DNA from: Seiridium cupressi
Lineage: Eukaryota; Ascomycota; Sordariomycetes; Amphisphaeriales; Sporocadaceae
Reading direction: 5' to 3'
Length of the DNA: 64,000 nt
Assembly (NCBI GenBank): GCA_036674765.1
Contig: JARVKI010000067.1
Location: 1-64,000, forward strand
Below, piece by piece: positions 25,207-36,922 of the stretch. How positions within the stretch are numbered: the stretch's first letter is position 1; each line of letters begins with the position of its first letter. The notes beneath the pieces were generated by a model. It searched no databases and was not told the origin of the DNA. It was given only the letters and a program-made list of their open reading frames with translations. The position numbers and the translations under genes are program-made.

Positions 25207-26751
25207 TCAAAATGTGGGCCAAAGAGGTCGCTCGCAATCCTTATGCTCATCCACCCAGGCCTTGATCTTGTCGACTGCCCAACCGCTCATCCATCGTTTG
25301 GCTTCGTCGTCCTCCCTTCGCCGGGGTTTGCCAAGGAGGAAGCCTCTCTGGTAGGAACAGATGCCGTCCTGGAAGCGAAGTTGAAAGCACTCGTGGACTT
25401 CGTTGCACATCTTGGCACAATCGTCAAAGCTCTTGTGTGCATTCTTCTCGGCGTCCGATATACCACCCATCTTGGTGCGCTCAAGTTTCCAGCTCTCATA
25501 CTCCTTTGCGTTAGGGTCTAGGAAGTACATATCTTCGCTCAGGTTGTCCCAATCGTCGCGTCTCGCTTCAAGCTTTGGCTCCACAAAATGCTTGTAGATG
25601 TCCTTGAGCAAGAGGGTTCGGTTCGTGCCAGGTTCCTGGCCTTCGTAAAATTGCTTCTCGAATTCCCAGAAACTCGAGATTTCTTCCGAGTTCATGTGGT
25701 GCATCGTCACTACCGGATGACACCACTCGGTCGGACCGAATGGAAGAGTGAATGGCTTCTCGCCGTTGATCGTGGGCCACTAATGGGCTGTCGTCAGTTG
25801 AGTCCTCGATGCACAGTTTCATGGATTAGCACTGACCACATCCTCAATTCCTACATCAATCGTGTCTCTGAGAGCCCTGCCGAACATGTAATCACCGCAG
25901 CATGTTTCTTTAGCGCGCAGGTCGTACTGACTAGCAATACCAGGGTTGCTACCAGCGAATTCTTCCATCGCTGCTCCAGACAAGATGTACCCACTTCCAC
26001 CGTGACCGAAAGCTAAGTCATTGATCATGTTGGCGCTGCCAAGATAGTGTTTCTCTGAGGGGTCGATTTGGGCCAACCACTGAACCAGGTTCGGCCATAG
26101 AACGTAGGTGTCGGCGTCAACCGTTACGTACCAGTCGTAGCCAGGGCGCATATTGTAAGCTCGCTCAGCTATATGCACATTCTTGTACTTGTCGAGGTCC
26201 CAACCAGCCGAGCTCAAGGACCCCTCCGCCTCCTTGTTGCAGTTCTCCTGGTCGATAATACAGTCATTTTGCCGCCGGTATAGATCAAAGTCGGCGTTGT
26301 TTTCCATGGCTTCCTGCAGGACCGTCTCCAGACTATCGTGGATGTCGACGCCGGCAATGGTCTGCTTCATGTCCGAGAAGATAAGGAAGTCAAATACGCA
26401 TCGTAGAGCTGTGATGAGCTGCGTCGCAATCTTGTTGAAGGATTCGCTCGCGCCAGTCTTCATAATGAGCAGGATTTTGGATGTGTTCGGAATCCATGCG
26501 CAAGCAAGATCTTTCGCAGTAGGTGTTGGCACTTCGAAATATTTGGCGGCAGGTGTTGAGTTAAATGCAGTGGCATGTTCTGCTTCTAGGCGATATTTCC
26601 CAAAGCTATCCTGCAGTAATTGAAGCCTCGCTTCCATCCCATCTCGATAGTAGGGACTAGATGTGCCAAATTGATGAGAGGCGAGATGGATTATGGCCAG
26701 CAGGGAGATCAAAACGAGGAACGAGCCAGACAAACGTCTGGCGGCCCACAT
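25207..26751 (-). CDS. GT31-like glycosyltransferase, type II membrane protein
   Basis: One intron (25836-25780) gives 495 residues. A short N-terminal cytosolic tail and a single hydrophobic anchor (about residues 8-26) predict a Golgi type II protein. The central domain resembles fungal fringe/beta-1,3-galactosyltransferase-like GT31 proteins, with the metal-binding DAD motif in WYVTVDADTYV near residue 212 and a GGSGYILS acceptor-side motif. The C-terminal third has a Cys-rich segment (CAKMC..CFQLRFQDGICSYQ). It lies between the PKS and CYP505. Such enzymes usually act on proteins or glycans, so membership in the small-molecule pathway is uncertain. Confidence 0.8.
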
Positions 26752-28393
26752 TGTGGGCTAAAACGTTTACACCAGGACTTATTGAAGAGAGACATGTGAT
26801 AGGAGGATTGAAAGGCGGTAGAAATAGGGATACTATGTAAATGTCGGATATAGAGAAGGTTAGGTGATTTGAGAAGCTTCACAGGTAGACTGGGTCGGTC
26901 CTTTTTCACGTCGCGTGTCTAAACATTGTTGAGTATCAATTCCAAATTCTGAAATGGAAGCCTCGACATGACATGGAGGCAATGGTGGGACAAATATGTC
27001 AGTGACCGACGTGGTCTCACCTTCCCTTAGGATATGACACACTTTACATACCTCGAGGGACTTCCATACAGCCGTGGCATCGTACATTACTAGATTGAGA
27101 TCGCCTAAATTATTTACATGTAACTTCTCAAGTCATTAGTCGACTGGCACTAGCTATCTGTTCGTGCTATGGGTGGTCCTTGCAAGGAACCCAGTTTGGC
27201 GATTCCAGCTACGACCTTTGACCTCCAACGTATGGGGAGAAGCAAACCTTAAGTCAAAAGTTGAGACATCGGATGGCCCTTCAGCCAGAGGTGCACAACC
27301 ATGGAACGCGTCTGAGATATCAAGCCTCGAAATACGGTTCGAGTACGATAGCAATGCGATGCAAACCAAAGTTTTGTATCAAGCCTAAAGCTAGAACAAT
27401 TGACAGGAGAAAGCTTTCTCGTGAGAGGAATGAGAGAGCCCGCCCCAGCACCACTGTTGATGGGTTTTGTGTGCAGCGTACGCGACAGCTGAGCATCAAC
27501 TGGACCGAACCGCGCAAGCAATGAGCGCCTCAAATGCCATTTTCAGATCTCGCATGCAACTGCCCTCGCATCGATTGAGCTCCGTTTCCAGGTAGTTATC
27601 TGCGCAAGGGCTCTGTTCTTTTAGTTTGCCTCTTGTGACGCAGGTAACCAGTGTGACAGTACACATTGTACCCACTTGTGCTCACAGAGAGATTCGAAAC
27701 ATGGGGACTGTGATAGGACGAAACGGTGTCGCAATCGCAATGTGTCGTGAGAACTGTGGAGGTATATCGAACAGATTCTCGAAGGTATTATCTCGTCGTG
27801 CATTCTGGAAACTATGCGTGCACCACATATTGGATCACTGATGAACAGAACGAACTGCGACACGTTTGTTGTTGTCGCTCGCGACTGTCCAGGCAGCCAG
27901 CGCTCTTCTGTCTCCTTGCCCAAGCTGTCGCGCAGTTGAATCGCTAGGGGCGGGGTAAAGCCACAGGGGTTAATTAGCACGTTGCTAAAACAGGCTCTGC
28001 AATTGCCAAGATGCACCAAAGCTGCGAAGCAACCACAATGCATGCATTGCATCGTGCATCAACTCGATCCTTCCTCAAATTCTACATCACCAGCCATCCG
28101 CCCAGCGTGTCATTGGATCCGGGAATATGCAGTTTTTATTTGGTACCCACGGAAGTGTTTGCACCGCTGAGACCGAGTAGGTTAATACAATCAGTAGATG
28201 CCTACCAAGCCAATAACTCAACTACGGACCAATTGGAGACGACAGACGACAGACGACTGAGAACGAATTGGAAGAGTGTCAAAGTATTAGAAATCTATGG
28301 TTGGCCCATCATGTCGTGCCGATCTAAGTTGTCACCCGCCCAAGTTCATGCCCGTACTAAAGAACGCCGACCCAAACAACAAATAGCATTCGC
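26752..28393. other. Intergenic region, no gene seen
   Basis: 1.6 kb between two minus-strand genes. Many short overlapping frames occur on both strands, the longest 143 codons (28052 to 27621), none with recognisable motifs. The part next to 26751 should hold the GT31 promoter. Confidence 0.5.
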
Positions 28394-31300
28394 TTAATCG
28401 AACACATCAGTCGCATATCTCACATTCCTCAACTCACTCCACCACTCCTTGATCTCCTCCTCGGTGTACTCCTTGCCCTCGATCAAGCCGCCGGCCTTCT
28501 GCATCCTGTACGCGACGTCCTGCACGGCAGAGCCAACCCTCTTGGAGCCGCACACGAACAGCTTCGCGTTCTCCTTCCAGATTGCGCCAATCTCCTTGCG
28601 ATCGGCCCAAAGCGCGTCCTGGACGTACTTGTTTCCGCCGCTCTTCTCCGGCGTCCGCGAGTAGGCACGCTTGACGGTCACGGCGCCAATCTTCTCCCAC
28701 TGTGCCAGCTCGTCCGAGTACAGGTCATCGCGACCTGGCTCTCGACAGCCGTAGTACAGCACGAGAGGAGCCACCTTGCGCCCAGCCTCAACCAGAGCAG
28801 CGCGCTCCTGAATGAAGCCACGGAAAGGCGCGAGACCGGTACCGGCAGCAACACAGATTATGGGAGTCTGCTCTGGGTTCTGAGGCAGGTGGAATGATGC
28901 ATGCGAAGGTCGGACGGAGACGTGAAGCTTGTCACCGGGCTGGAGGCTGTTGAGGTAAGATGTGGCAACGCCGACGTGCTTGCCTGGGCCTGACTTCGAG
29001 AGCTCCTCCAGGAGGGAGAAGGTCAGGGTGACTTTCTTTGGATTCCAGAGTGGCGATGAGGAGATGGAGCTTGGTACAGTTAGTAAGGAGTTCTTATTGA
29101 TGATTTAGCACAAGAACTTACTATTGTCGAACGCGCATAGGAGGCAACATGGCCAGGAAAGATCCCAGAGGCAGCTTCACAGACGGGTAATTCTCCAAAA
29201 GATCTAGTACCGACACCCGTTTGTCCGATGTCTCCTCGAACGACTCGGTCGCAAGCTTATTGAGGGCAGTCTTGTCCTTCTCATTCTCGGTGGCCTCGGC
29301 AAGGGCTAGGATATTCTAATGTTCAGGTTAGTTCCATCGAAACAGATAATCATGGTTGGTTCAACTTACCCTCTTGGTCGCGGGCTGCGCTAACTCAACA
29401 TAGGCGCCGAATATGTTGCTTGCAGGCAGTGAGACGTTCGTAGGCAGAGGAACTTGACTACCAGCCTCGATGAGGAGATGTGAGTCCCAAGGAAGCTCGA
29501 ACCTTCGAAGAGCACGTGTCACTGTCTCCTTGGGGTTGATCGGAAGCACTGCCAGATAATCTCCAGCCCGGTAGGAGGTATCAGACGGCAGCTTGATCTC
29601 GATGTGCTTCTTGATGGGCTCGCCCTCTGCGGTTAAGACCTCTGCAGCAATAACCTCGGCCTCCTGAACGTCGGCACGGAGAGCTGACGTGCGGGGAGTG
29701 GTGACCTCGACCTTCAGCGAAGGGCCTTGCTTGCCATATTCCTGATTACTAGTCGTGCCGTATTGTTTAGTCAATGCAGGCCAAAGGACCTCATCCTCCC
29801 AGCGTTCGAAAGCAACAAACATGTCACCATCTCCTGCGTCAGCGACACCCATCTTAGCTAGGCGATGAGCACCGTTCTCCTCAAGTTTCGCGTCCACTAA
29901 CTTTGGAATACGATGGAAAGTCTAAATACAAATGTCAGAAGTTGCTTGATGAAAAATGATGTCAAGCAGTCGACTTACCGAAGCCCAGTCATGATGTCCA
30001 CAGCCGAACACGGCGTAAGAGACATCATTCAGTGCCGATTTGTTTTCAATGCTTTCGAGGTAGGAGACAAGGTGGCGTGCGTTATCCGGAGGCTCGCCCT
30101 CGTATGAGGCCGTAACGATAACCAATGGCTGGCCTTTGGGAAGGTTTCCGTTTGCGGCAGTATCCATGCAGTCAACGGTCGCTGCCTTGAAACCATGTTG
30201 AGAAGCATCGGCAGCGATACGGTGAGCCATTGCCTCGCAAGTACCACTGTTTGATCCGTAAAGGACAGTGATGGGCTTGCCCTGGCCAGCACTTGTGTTT
30301 GCCAAGCCATTCTGTGCGATATGGGATGCCGGCTTCTCCTCTGAAGCTTGGCCGGCCAATCTCCTCTCAAGCGTTGTGGGCGTGAGATTGTCGCGCAGGA
30401 TTGCTCGCATATAGAAACCCTTAGGCTTGATCGTCAAGGTTTGCTTGTAGGCGAGATTATAGTTCGGATCATCCATGACGAAGTTGAAGTTCTGGAGGAG
30501 CATTGCCATCACGAGCAATGCCTCCTGCCAGGCAAATGGGCGACCAATACAGCCTCGCACACCATTGCCAAAAGGCTTCCAGGCATTCTTTGGCAACTTT
30601 TCAAAGTTTGCATCGAGCATGCGCTCTGGCTTGAATTCGGTGGCATCGTCGCCGAAAACCTTGGGATCAAGTTGTGATTTCTTGACCATCATGACCACTG
30701 GATTACCCTTTTCCACTGGATACTTTCCGCCAAGAAGAGTGTCCTCAATGGGCTGCACACCGATCATTGCAATCGGTGATTGCAGGCGTAGCGTTTCGCG
30801 TAAGATCTAGTTCTTGTCAGCATGTACAACCAGTCAATGGTGTGTACTCAATCGTGAATACTTACTGCCGATATGTAAGAGAGTTTTGACATATGCTCAA
30901 CCTGCAATTATTAGTGAGTGGCACTTCGAAATATGAAATTCTAGCTTGCCTTGATAGGCCCTTTACCAACGACCTTGTCGACTTCCTGTTGAGCTTTCCG
31001 ATACTCAGCAGGATTTTTCAGCAGTTCGTAAAATGCGAACGAGAGAAGGCCGGACGTCGTCTCGTGGCCAGCAATCAGGAATGTGATCAAGTTGTCGATT
31101 ATGGATTGGTCGGTCATCGTTTCGCCGGATCTTGGATCGTTGCCCTTCAACATGGCTGCAAGCAAATCCTTCCGGTCGCTGTCACCAGACTTTCTTTCCT
31201 CGAGGACTTCTTGGGCAGTCTTGCGAAGAATCTCGATATCGGCCCAAAACTTGGCCTCCTGATTTCTGTAGAAGAAGGCCGGCAAAGGGGGCCGCTGTGC

Positions 31301-31867
31301 GCGCGTTCCAGCTTCCGTCAGAAAGTCGCCCATTGCTTCGACGAAGGGATGGAGCTCCCTGGTGTAAAAGCTGTTGAATCGGTAACCCATAGCGCACAAT
31401 GCAAGCGTGTCCAGCGTCAACCGCGTGAAGTCGTCCGTGACCATGAGTGACGTGGACGAGCCGTAACGCGCCCACTTCATGGTGAGCTGAGTTGCAATGT
31501 CGTGCATCTCGTCGAACATCCCACGAATACTCAAGGGTCCGAAAGCTGGCATCAGTACCCGATGTGCGATACCCCAATTGGGCTCTTCGATTTTGGCGGT
31601 GAAGAGGCCATCGTGGACTCCATTTCGAATCTCCTTCAAGGCGCCGGCGGGCACCTTCTTGAATCGCTTCTCATTACACACCTCGTCTACAAGGGCATGT
31701 GACGAAACCACCGTTACCTTCCTGCCGGGGAAATTGAGTCGATAGATTTCGCCATACTTGTCGGCAAAGGCCAAGAAAGAACCCAACGGGAATTCCTGGT
31801 CTATTGTGCCAACATGACCAATTAGGGGTAGGGCTGGTGGTTCTGGGACGGGAACAATTTCTGTCAT
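28394..31867 (-). CDS. CYP505-type self-sufficient cytochrome P450 / P450 reductase fusion
   Basis: Soluble fusion of a P450 and a diflavin reductase, related to P450foxy and bacterial BM3; such enzymes hydroxylate fatty-acid-like chains, and FUM6 of the fumonisin cluster is one. Six exons (introns 30949-30902, 30865-30807, 29978-29922, 29369-29316, 29121-29070) encode 1067 residues, the family's normal length. I-helix AGHETTSG is near 270 and the heme ligand is Cys404 in FGNGVRGCIG. The FMN domain starts at VLYGSNSGTCEA. FAD binding is at RQYSISSSP, and NADPH motifs AAGTGLAPFRGF and YYGCREP follow. Exon 2 is only 36 nt and the first intron starts with GC. It probably hydroxylates the polyketide chain. 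It forms the right edge of the cluster. Confidence 0.93.
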
Positions 31868-33665
31868 GGTAAAGACGGCACTGTTCTGATGTTGGATGGA
31901 TGAAGGCGTTGATAATGCACTACCGCAGCCACGTTTGATGATTGAGGGGACGTTCTTTCTTTACCTATTTATACGGCTGCTTGGTTTCATGGCCATCGGC
32001 GAGAGTGGGCCACCGAGCCAAGGGATACCACGGTCGGTGGACCCGGAATCCGGCAGGAGCCATGTTGATTGCCGCTAGGAAAGTACAATAAGGCCTACTA
32101 CACTAGGGGCTGCTTAGCATCGTTGTCTTCGCATTCTCATTGCCTTCAGAAGCTGCTCGGAGGCCAGGAGACGGGGGAATTGTTGGACACAATGGGACGG
32201 ACCGGCACTGACCATCCGCCGACGTCAGGGGTGCTTAGGCTCTGTCCTCTGCTACGCCGCGGGACTGTTCAGAAATACGGGTCTGCATGCACCTGAAGCC
32301 GAGGCTGCTTGGATGTAGTCGTATCATCACACATTAATCAGTTGGTCGCTGATCCATTATTGAGTTTGTTTTGTTGGCGATGCAACAGAAGCAAGCCATG
32401 TCGTTGCGCGTCGGCTCGGCAGTACAAACACGTCGCTACCACCGGCCCACGAATCCTTCAAGATGCACACCATGACACATGCATGCAAGACAAGGATCCT
32501 AGAGTTTGACGGCTGACGCGCGCAAGGGCTGAAGGACGCAGAGACGACGAAAAAAGATTGAGTGAGACTCATTTGGGGGCGATCAACACATTCCCATCCA
32601 ATCAAAACCCATTGATTATTGATGATTAGGCTACACTACCATGTAAACTCCGCTGCAGAGCATTTACCCTCAGCGGATCCCGTCACTAATAAAACTGCCA
32701 TTGTAGCGTATGTAAGCCAACTATAAAAGTTACCATGACGAAAATCGCAAGGCGTTCACGATTAGCCTTCTCCCATGAGCGTTGAGCATTAGCATAGCAT
32801 CGGATTCGCTTCGACTGCCAGTGCACACTATTCTTAGGACAGTACCACTCTCGGGTCTCGGTGGTGGGACACGCTCGGTGGTCGGATCGACAAAAGAGAG
32901 ATACCCACCGCTCTCCACAACCGATGCCCATGGGAATCGAGCCGGATGGGAATGGATGAATTGCAGAATTTGAGTCGCTCGTTCCAGCTTTGATGACGCA
33001 ATCAAGGGTAAATCTGTCAAATCAACTACTGTGTACCTTCACTGACATTGGCGAAAGGAGTCTCGGATGGATTTTTCTTCTCTGCATTGACCCCGACTCT
33101 CCACAAGTCCGACGGGGTTTTCGACGGCGAGTCCAGGGCCGTGGGGCAAAACTTCGATGCAACAATTACGGTCTTTTCCCTATCCGCTATAATCTCCATC
33201 TAACCCTGTCCCCTACCCCTTGCGGCGCATGTGTTTGCGCGTGATAGAAGTTTGCGACTTTGTGCATAACCTTGCCAACATTATGCTGCGGTTATAGATG
33301 CGAGCACTGCCCTACAATAAACGAACCATACCCCCATGGATTCCTGCGCGCATCATCGGCATGTCGCAATAGCTTAGGCCATGATTGCTCCTCACGGAGT
33401 CAACTCCCACTATATCGAAACTGGCCATGCTTTCGGTGCTACCACCCTCGCCTGGAGGTTTCACATTTCAATCGCCGGAGATTCCCTCACCAGAGTTTGA
33501 GCTTACGGCTCTGGGCTCTACGTTGCGCTGTTGGGCACTCCAGTGTTCTTCTCGGCAAGCGTATCCGCTGTCAACGCTGGCCGGTCTGCTTTGCCTGCAG
33601 TCGTCTGCGAATACAAGTCAATAACCTCACGACACAACAGCCAGCAGCGATGGTATTCATAGGGC
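31868..33665. other. Promoter of CYP505 and empty intergenic DNA
   Basis: The first 200 bases upstream of the P450 start contain closely spaced CGG/CCG triplets (for example CCGGAATCCGG near 32044), possible Zn2Cys6 sites. The remainder carries only short frames with no motifs. Confidence 0.45.
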
Positions 33666-34715
33666 TCAACTCACAACACCATCCACTGGCATAATAAGGC
33701 CGGTGATCCATTTGGCTTCTTTGCTACACAGGAAGAGGATGGCTGCAAGATTGGTCAACGAGTCGATCTCTCGCCCAGTCGTTTCCCAAGTCAGCTTACC
33801 GTAACCGACATCCCAACCAGTGCCTTCTTGCTTCAACAAGTTCTGGATGATTCGCTGCGCTATTCAGTGTACCAGTGGTGGTGCGAGTGCGCCATGGAAC
33901 GTACTGCTTGCCTCATCTCGTCGTCATGCCACAACCCCGAACCATTGGAGTAAACACCGTTCCCGAGCAGACGCAATTCAGACAAATGTTCTCTGGTCCA
34001 TGCTGAGCCGCCATGGCCTTGGTCACCTGGATGATTGCGCCTTTACTCGTAGGATAAAGAAGTGACGGGTTACCGCCAAGTACTTGAGTCCATTCACACC
34101 AGTCTGGTCAATCAAGTCGATCGGAATTCAAACTTACAACCACTAACAGAGCCCATTTTGACTATCGTCACTCTTGCATTCTTTCTCATTTCTGGAATCA
34201 CGTGCCGGGACATGAGCATCATACTGGTCACGTTAATGCGGAAGTCTCTTTCCCGTGCTTCGATATCCAGTTTTGTTGCATCTCGCATGGCGCCACCAAC
34301 ACCCACTATATCTGTCAGTCGCGGTGGGCAAAGAACAAAGAGGTAGGAATTACGTACCGATGTTCACGAGAATATTCACTGTTCCAAATAATTCGATTGT
34401 TCGAGCGACGGCGGTTATGCAACTTTCTTCGGCTGTCACATCAGCCTGGGTGACCTCGCAAATGCCCCTTTCTTCATCGATCATCCTCTTGGTCTCCTCC
34501 GCCCAATCTGGGTTGAAGTTTACCAGGGTCACGCAGGTCCCCTGTCTTGCCAGCAGTATTGCTGTTGACCGGCCGTTGCTTATCTCACCTAACAGGGCTT
34601 GTATCAGCAGCTAGCCGGGCATCGAGCCGAGCCTGGGCGTACCATCCATCCGCGAGCCGGCACCTGTCACAATGGCTACCTCGCCCGCAAAGTCAAAAGC
34701 TCTAGGAGGAGCCAT
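33666..34715 (-). pseudogene. Short-chain dehydrogenase/reductase with frameshift
   Basis: Classical NAD(P)-dependent SDR. The glycine-rich motif VTGAGSRMDG is split by an intron and followed by NGRSTAILLARQG. The catalytic Ser lies in GSVSG and the YPTSK Tyr-Lys pair is present. Several introns can be placed with good splice signals. In the last third, near 33920-33926, the expected MTDEMRQA reading needs one extra base; as given, the frame runs into TGA. The remaining exon, ending in a WITGLIMPVDG-like segment, is intact after the shift. One missing base could be a sequencing error, but the neighbouring genes are broken as well. Confidence 0.7.
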
Positions 34716-35953
34716 AATCAAAAGAATTGAATTTCAAATTGTAGTAGATTGTCATGACCGTTGAAAGACTAAAGTGCACGACTGATATCATTCATGGCGG
34801 TACATAAAGCGCTACCCTACGACTGCGGGCTCGCCATGATGCCGTATTCTTCGCCACGGGGCGTCGCCGATTGCGGGCCCACAAAGCCGACTCGTCAGCA
34901 CGACTACAACTACCATCTCGTCAAATAACCACATAACATCGACATGAAGGGCTCTTCGAGACATCAGTGACACTGTCGAAATGAGTTACCGCGGGGGTTT
35001 GCCGTCTAACCCCTCTCTTAGGCCGTTACGGTGAGTCGTCACGGAAAACGCCCGGTATACGGCATTTCAAGTGCAGAGGGTAACGGACGCCGTCAAGCCG
35101 TCAATAGCAGGCGATTAACCATATACCACCACAATGCAAAAACGCCAAATCGTCTTTGAAAATATTTAGCAAACTGTTACTACTATATACTTGAATTGTC
35201 GCTCAAAACTGCTCTAAACACGGGTTTAATATGAGTTAGTGCAGCCATATACTCCTTTATAGGCTTGGTGCATCAATATGCTTTACCCGTCAAAACGGTC
35301 ATGTTCCGTAGTGCCGTCGAATGGTCGCCGACGGGCGCTCAGTCTCCACAATCCGTCTATCACTACCACCAACGTTATATCCAATCAAGGCTTAGTCTAC
35401 GCAACTCCCCCGGCCGCTCTAGATCGCTGACATTCGGCACGGTGCGCAGCTGTGGAGTATTGGAATCCTGGCGCCGCAAACATGTGCGCCCAAAAAGCAT
35501 TTCAGTAGTATGTTCCGCTTGCTATCCTGGAGAGAAATTCATACTCAAAGATGTATCTCCCGGGGATTTGTCGCTGAATAGACGTGATCATGATGCAATT
35601 GCCACTTGGATTGCACAGCTGATTGATAGATATGCTCCGTGGTGGCTCACCGCTGAAGGTCTGGCTTCGGCACTGATAAAGCTGATACCAAGAAGGCTCT
35701 ATCTCGAATTAGGGTTACTTTGCAGATGAATGCTTGGGCACAAAATGGCGGGTTACCGGCTTCAGACACCGGGCAAAGCGTCTCACTAGATGTCGGTCGA
35801 AGTTCATGTGATGTTCACGGGTGATGGGCTTTGGTATTTTATAATCATTTACTGAACTGTTACCCGCACTCATGTTTACTGAATTTCTCTTCTGTATATT
35901 CTAACCTCGCGCAGTCTAAGAAGCATGTTTTGACCGACGTCTATAACTCACGG
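34716..35953. other. Intergenic region with one weak ORF
   Basis: A plus-strand frame of 154 codons (35265-35729) contains a stretch GEKFILKDVSPGD that faintly recalls the start of some fungal kinase-like proteins, but no further kinase motif follows. Otherwise nothing is recognised. Confidence 0.4.
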
Positions 35954-36385
35954 CCATAGGCAAAGGACGTGTGTTTGGCTTTCCATGCTTCATAGTCGAA
36001 GTCAGGCTCCGTAGTTGTGTCATGTCGATTCTTCCTATGTTTCCATACAGGGTCCTAGCTTCATCAGTAGCGACTCGGACGACAAGAGATCTGGCCAGAC
36101 AGATGAGCTTACACCTCGGAAATAGTCTGGACCAAGTACTAAGAAACCGGCATTTGCGAGGCCGTCCATAATCTGGAGACCATTTGTAAACATACCCCAC
36201 ACATCGGGAAAGTATAAGACGATATGCCCGTTCGCTTTGCCCTCGGGCGGTAGGGAAATGTAAGTATCAATATCTTCGACTTTGGTAAAACTGCCCCGAG
36301 GCTGACCCTCGTGGATCGTACCCTTCAAGCAGCAAGTCCCGGAGGGCTTGGCGAGGTATCCGTTTTGCGCAGCCATTTTGGTCAT
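35954..36385 (-). pseudogene. Dienelactone hydrolase-like gene, 5' fragment
   Basis: The N-terminal part of a fungal DLH-family hydrolase: a CCLKGTIHEG start region, IVLYFPDVWG, LVLGPDYFRG, then after an intron DPVWKHRKNRHD and an acidic stretch. The frame stops at TAG (35956-35954). The part that would carry the catalytic Cys (G-x-C-x-G), Asp and His of the family is not found downstream. A GTGAGT donor-like sequence sits just before the stop, but I saw no matching next exon. It looks like a gene truncated by deletion or rearrangement. Confidence 0.65.
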
Positions 36386-36922
36386 TTGCGAGAGGTTTGA
36401 AAAGGACGATAGATTTACGGACGCGACCCGGAAGTGATCTATGCTGACGACCCACCTGGCCGCGCAATTTTGAAGACTACATCGAGTGAATCACCGAGTC
36501 ATGTACGCATGGTACGGACTCTAGCCTCACGGAAACTGACCGTCCGTCACGGCAGCCCTAGGCCGGAGCTGATCTCTCTCACGGCACACTCCCTCTTGTC
36601 CTTATCCGTCATCTTTTGGCATGCGGGGCAACGATTGAGCTGGGGGTTCCCCAATCAGCCCTTTTCATTTTCTTACACCGTTATCCAATTATTATGCGGG
36701 GGATGAAGATGGTGCTTGGATTTGAGTACGGTGGTACTGCGGGGAATGCAACCAGCCACTCGTGGCGGCGATTACTGGTTTCTGCCGGGACCTGTACCCT
36801 TTTCATAGTCTAGGGTAGTATCTACGTGCAGAGAATCGGTGCTGACTGGGGCAGTCATGTCTTTGCTCATGTTTCTCTTGTTCTGGTTTCCTCCTCATTT
36901 TTGAGGTGTGCAACATGTTCAA
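36386..36922. other. Divergent spacer between two broken genes
   Basis: About 540 bases between the DLH fragment and the MFS pseudogene, which are transcribed apart. It is probably an old bidirectional promoter. No gene is seen. Confidence 0.4.

Noticed and set aside
27621..28052. 143-codon minus-strand ORF upstream of GT31.
   Set aside because: No recognisable motif, and overlapping ORFs in other frames are similar in length.
14317..31867. Fumonisin-like cluster, because HR-PKS and a CYP505 occur together.
   Set aside because: No alpha-oxoamine synthase, acyl-CoA synthetase or tricarballylic ester genes are present, and the gene set differs.
35265..35729. ORF with a segment resembling a kinase-like N-lobe.
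   Set aside because: Only a few residues resemble; no glycine loop, HRD or DFG motif follows.
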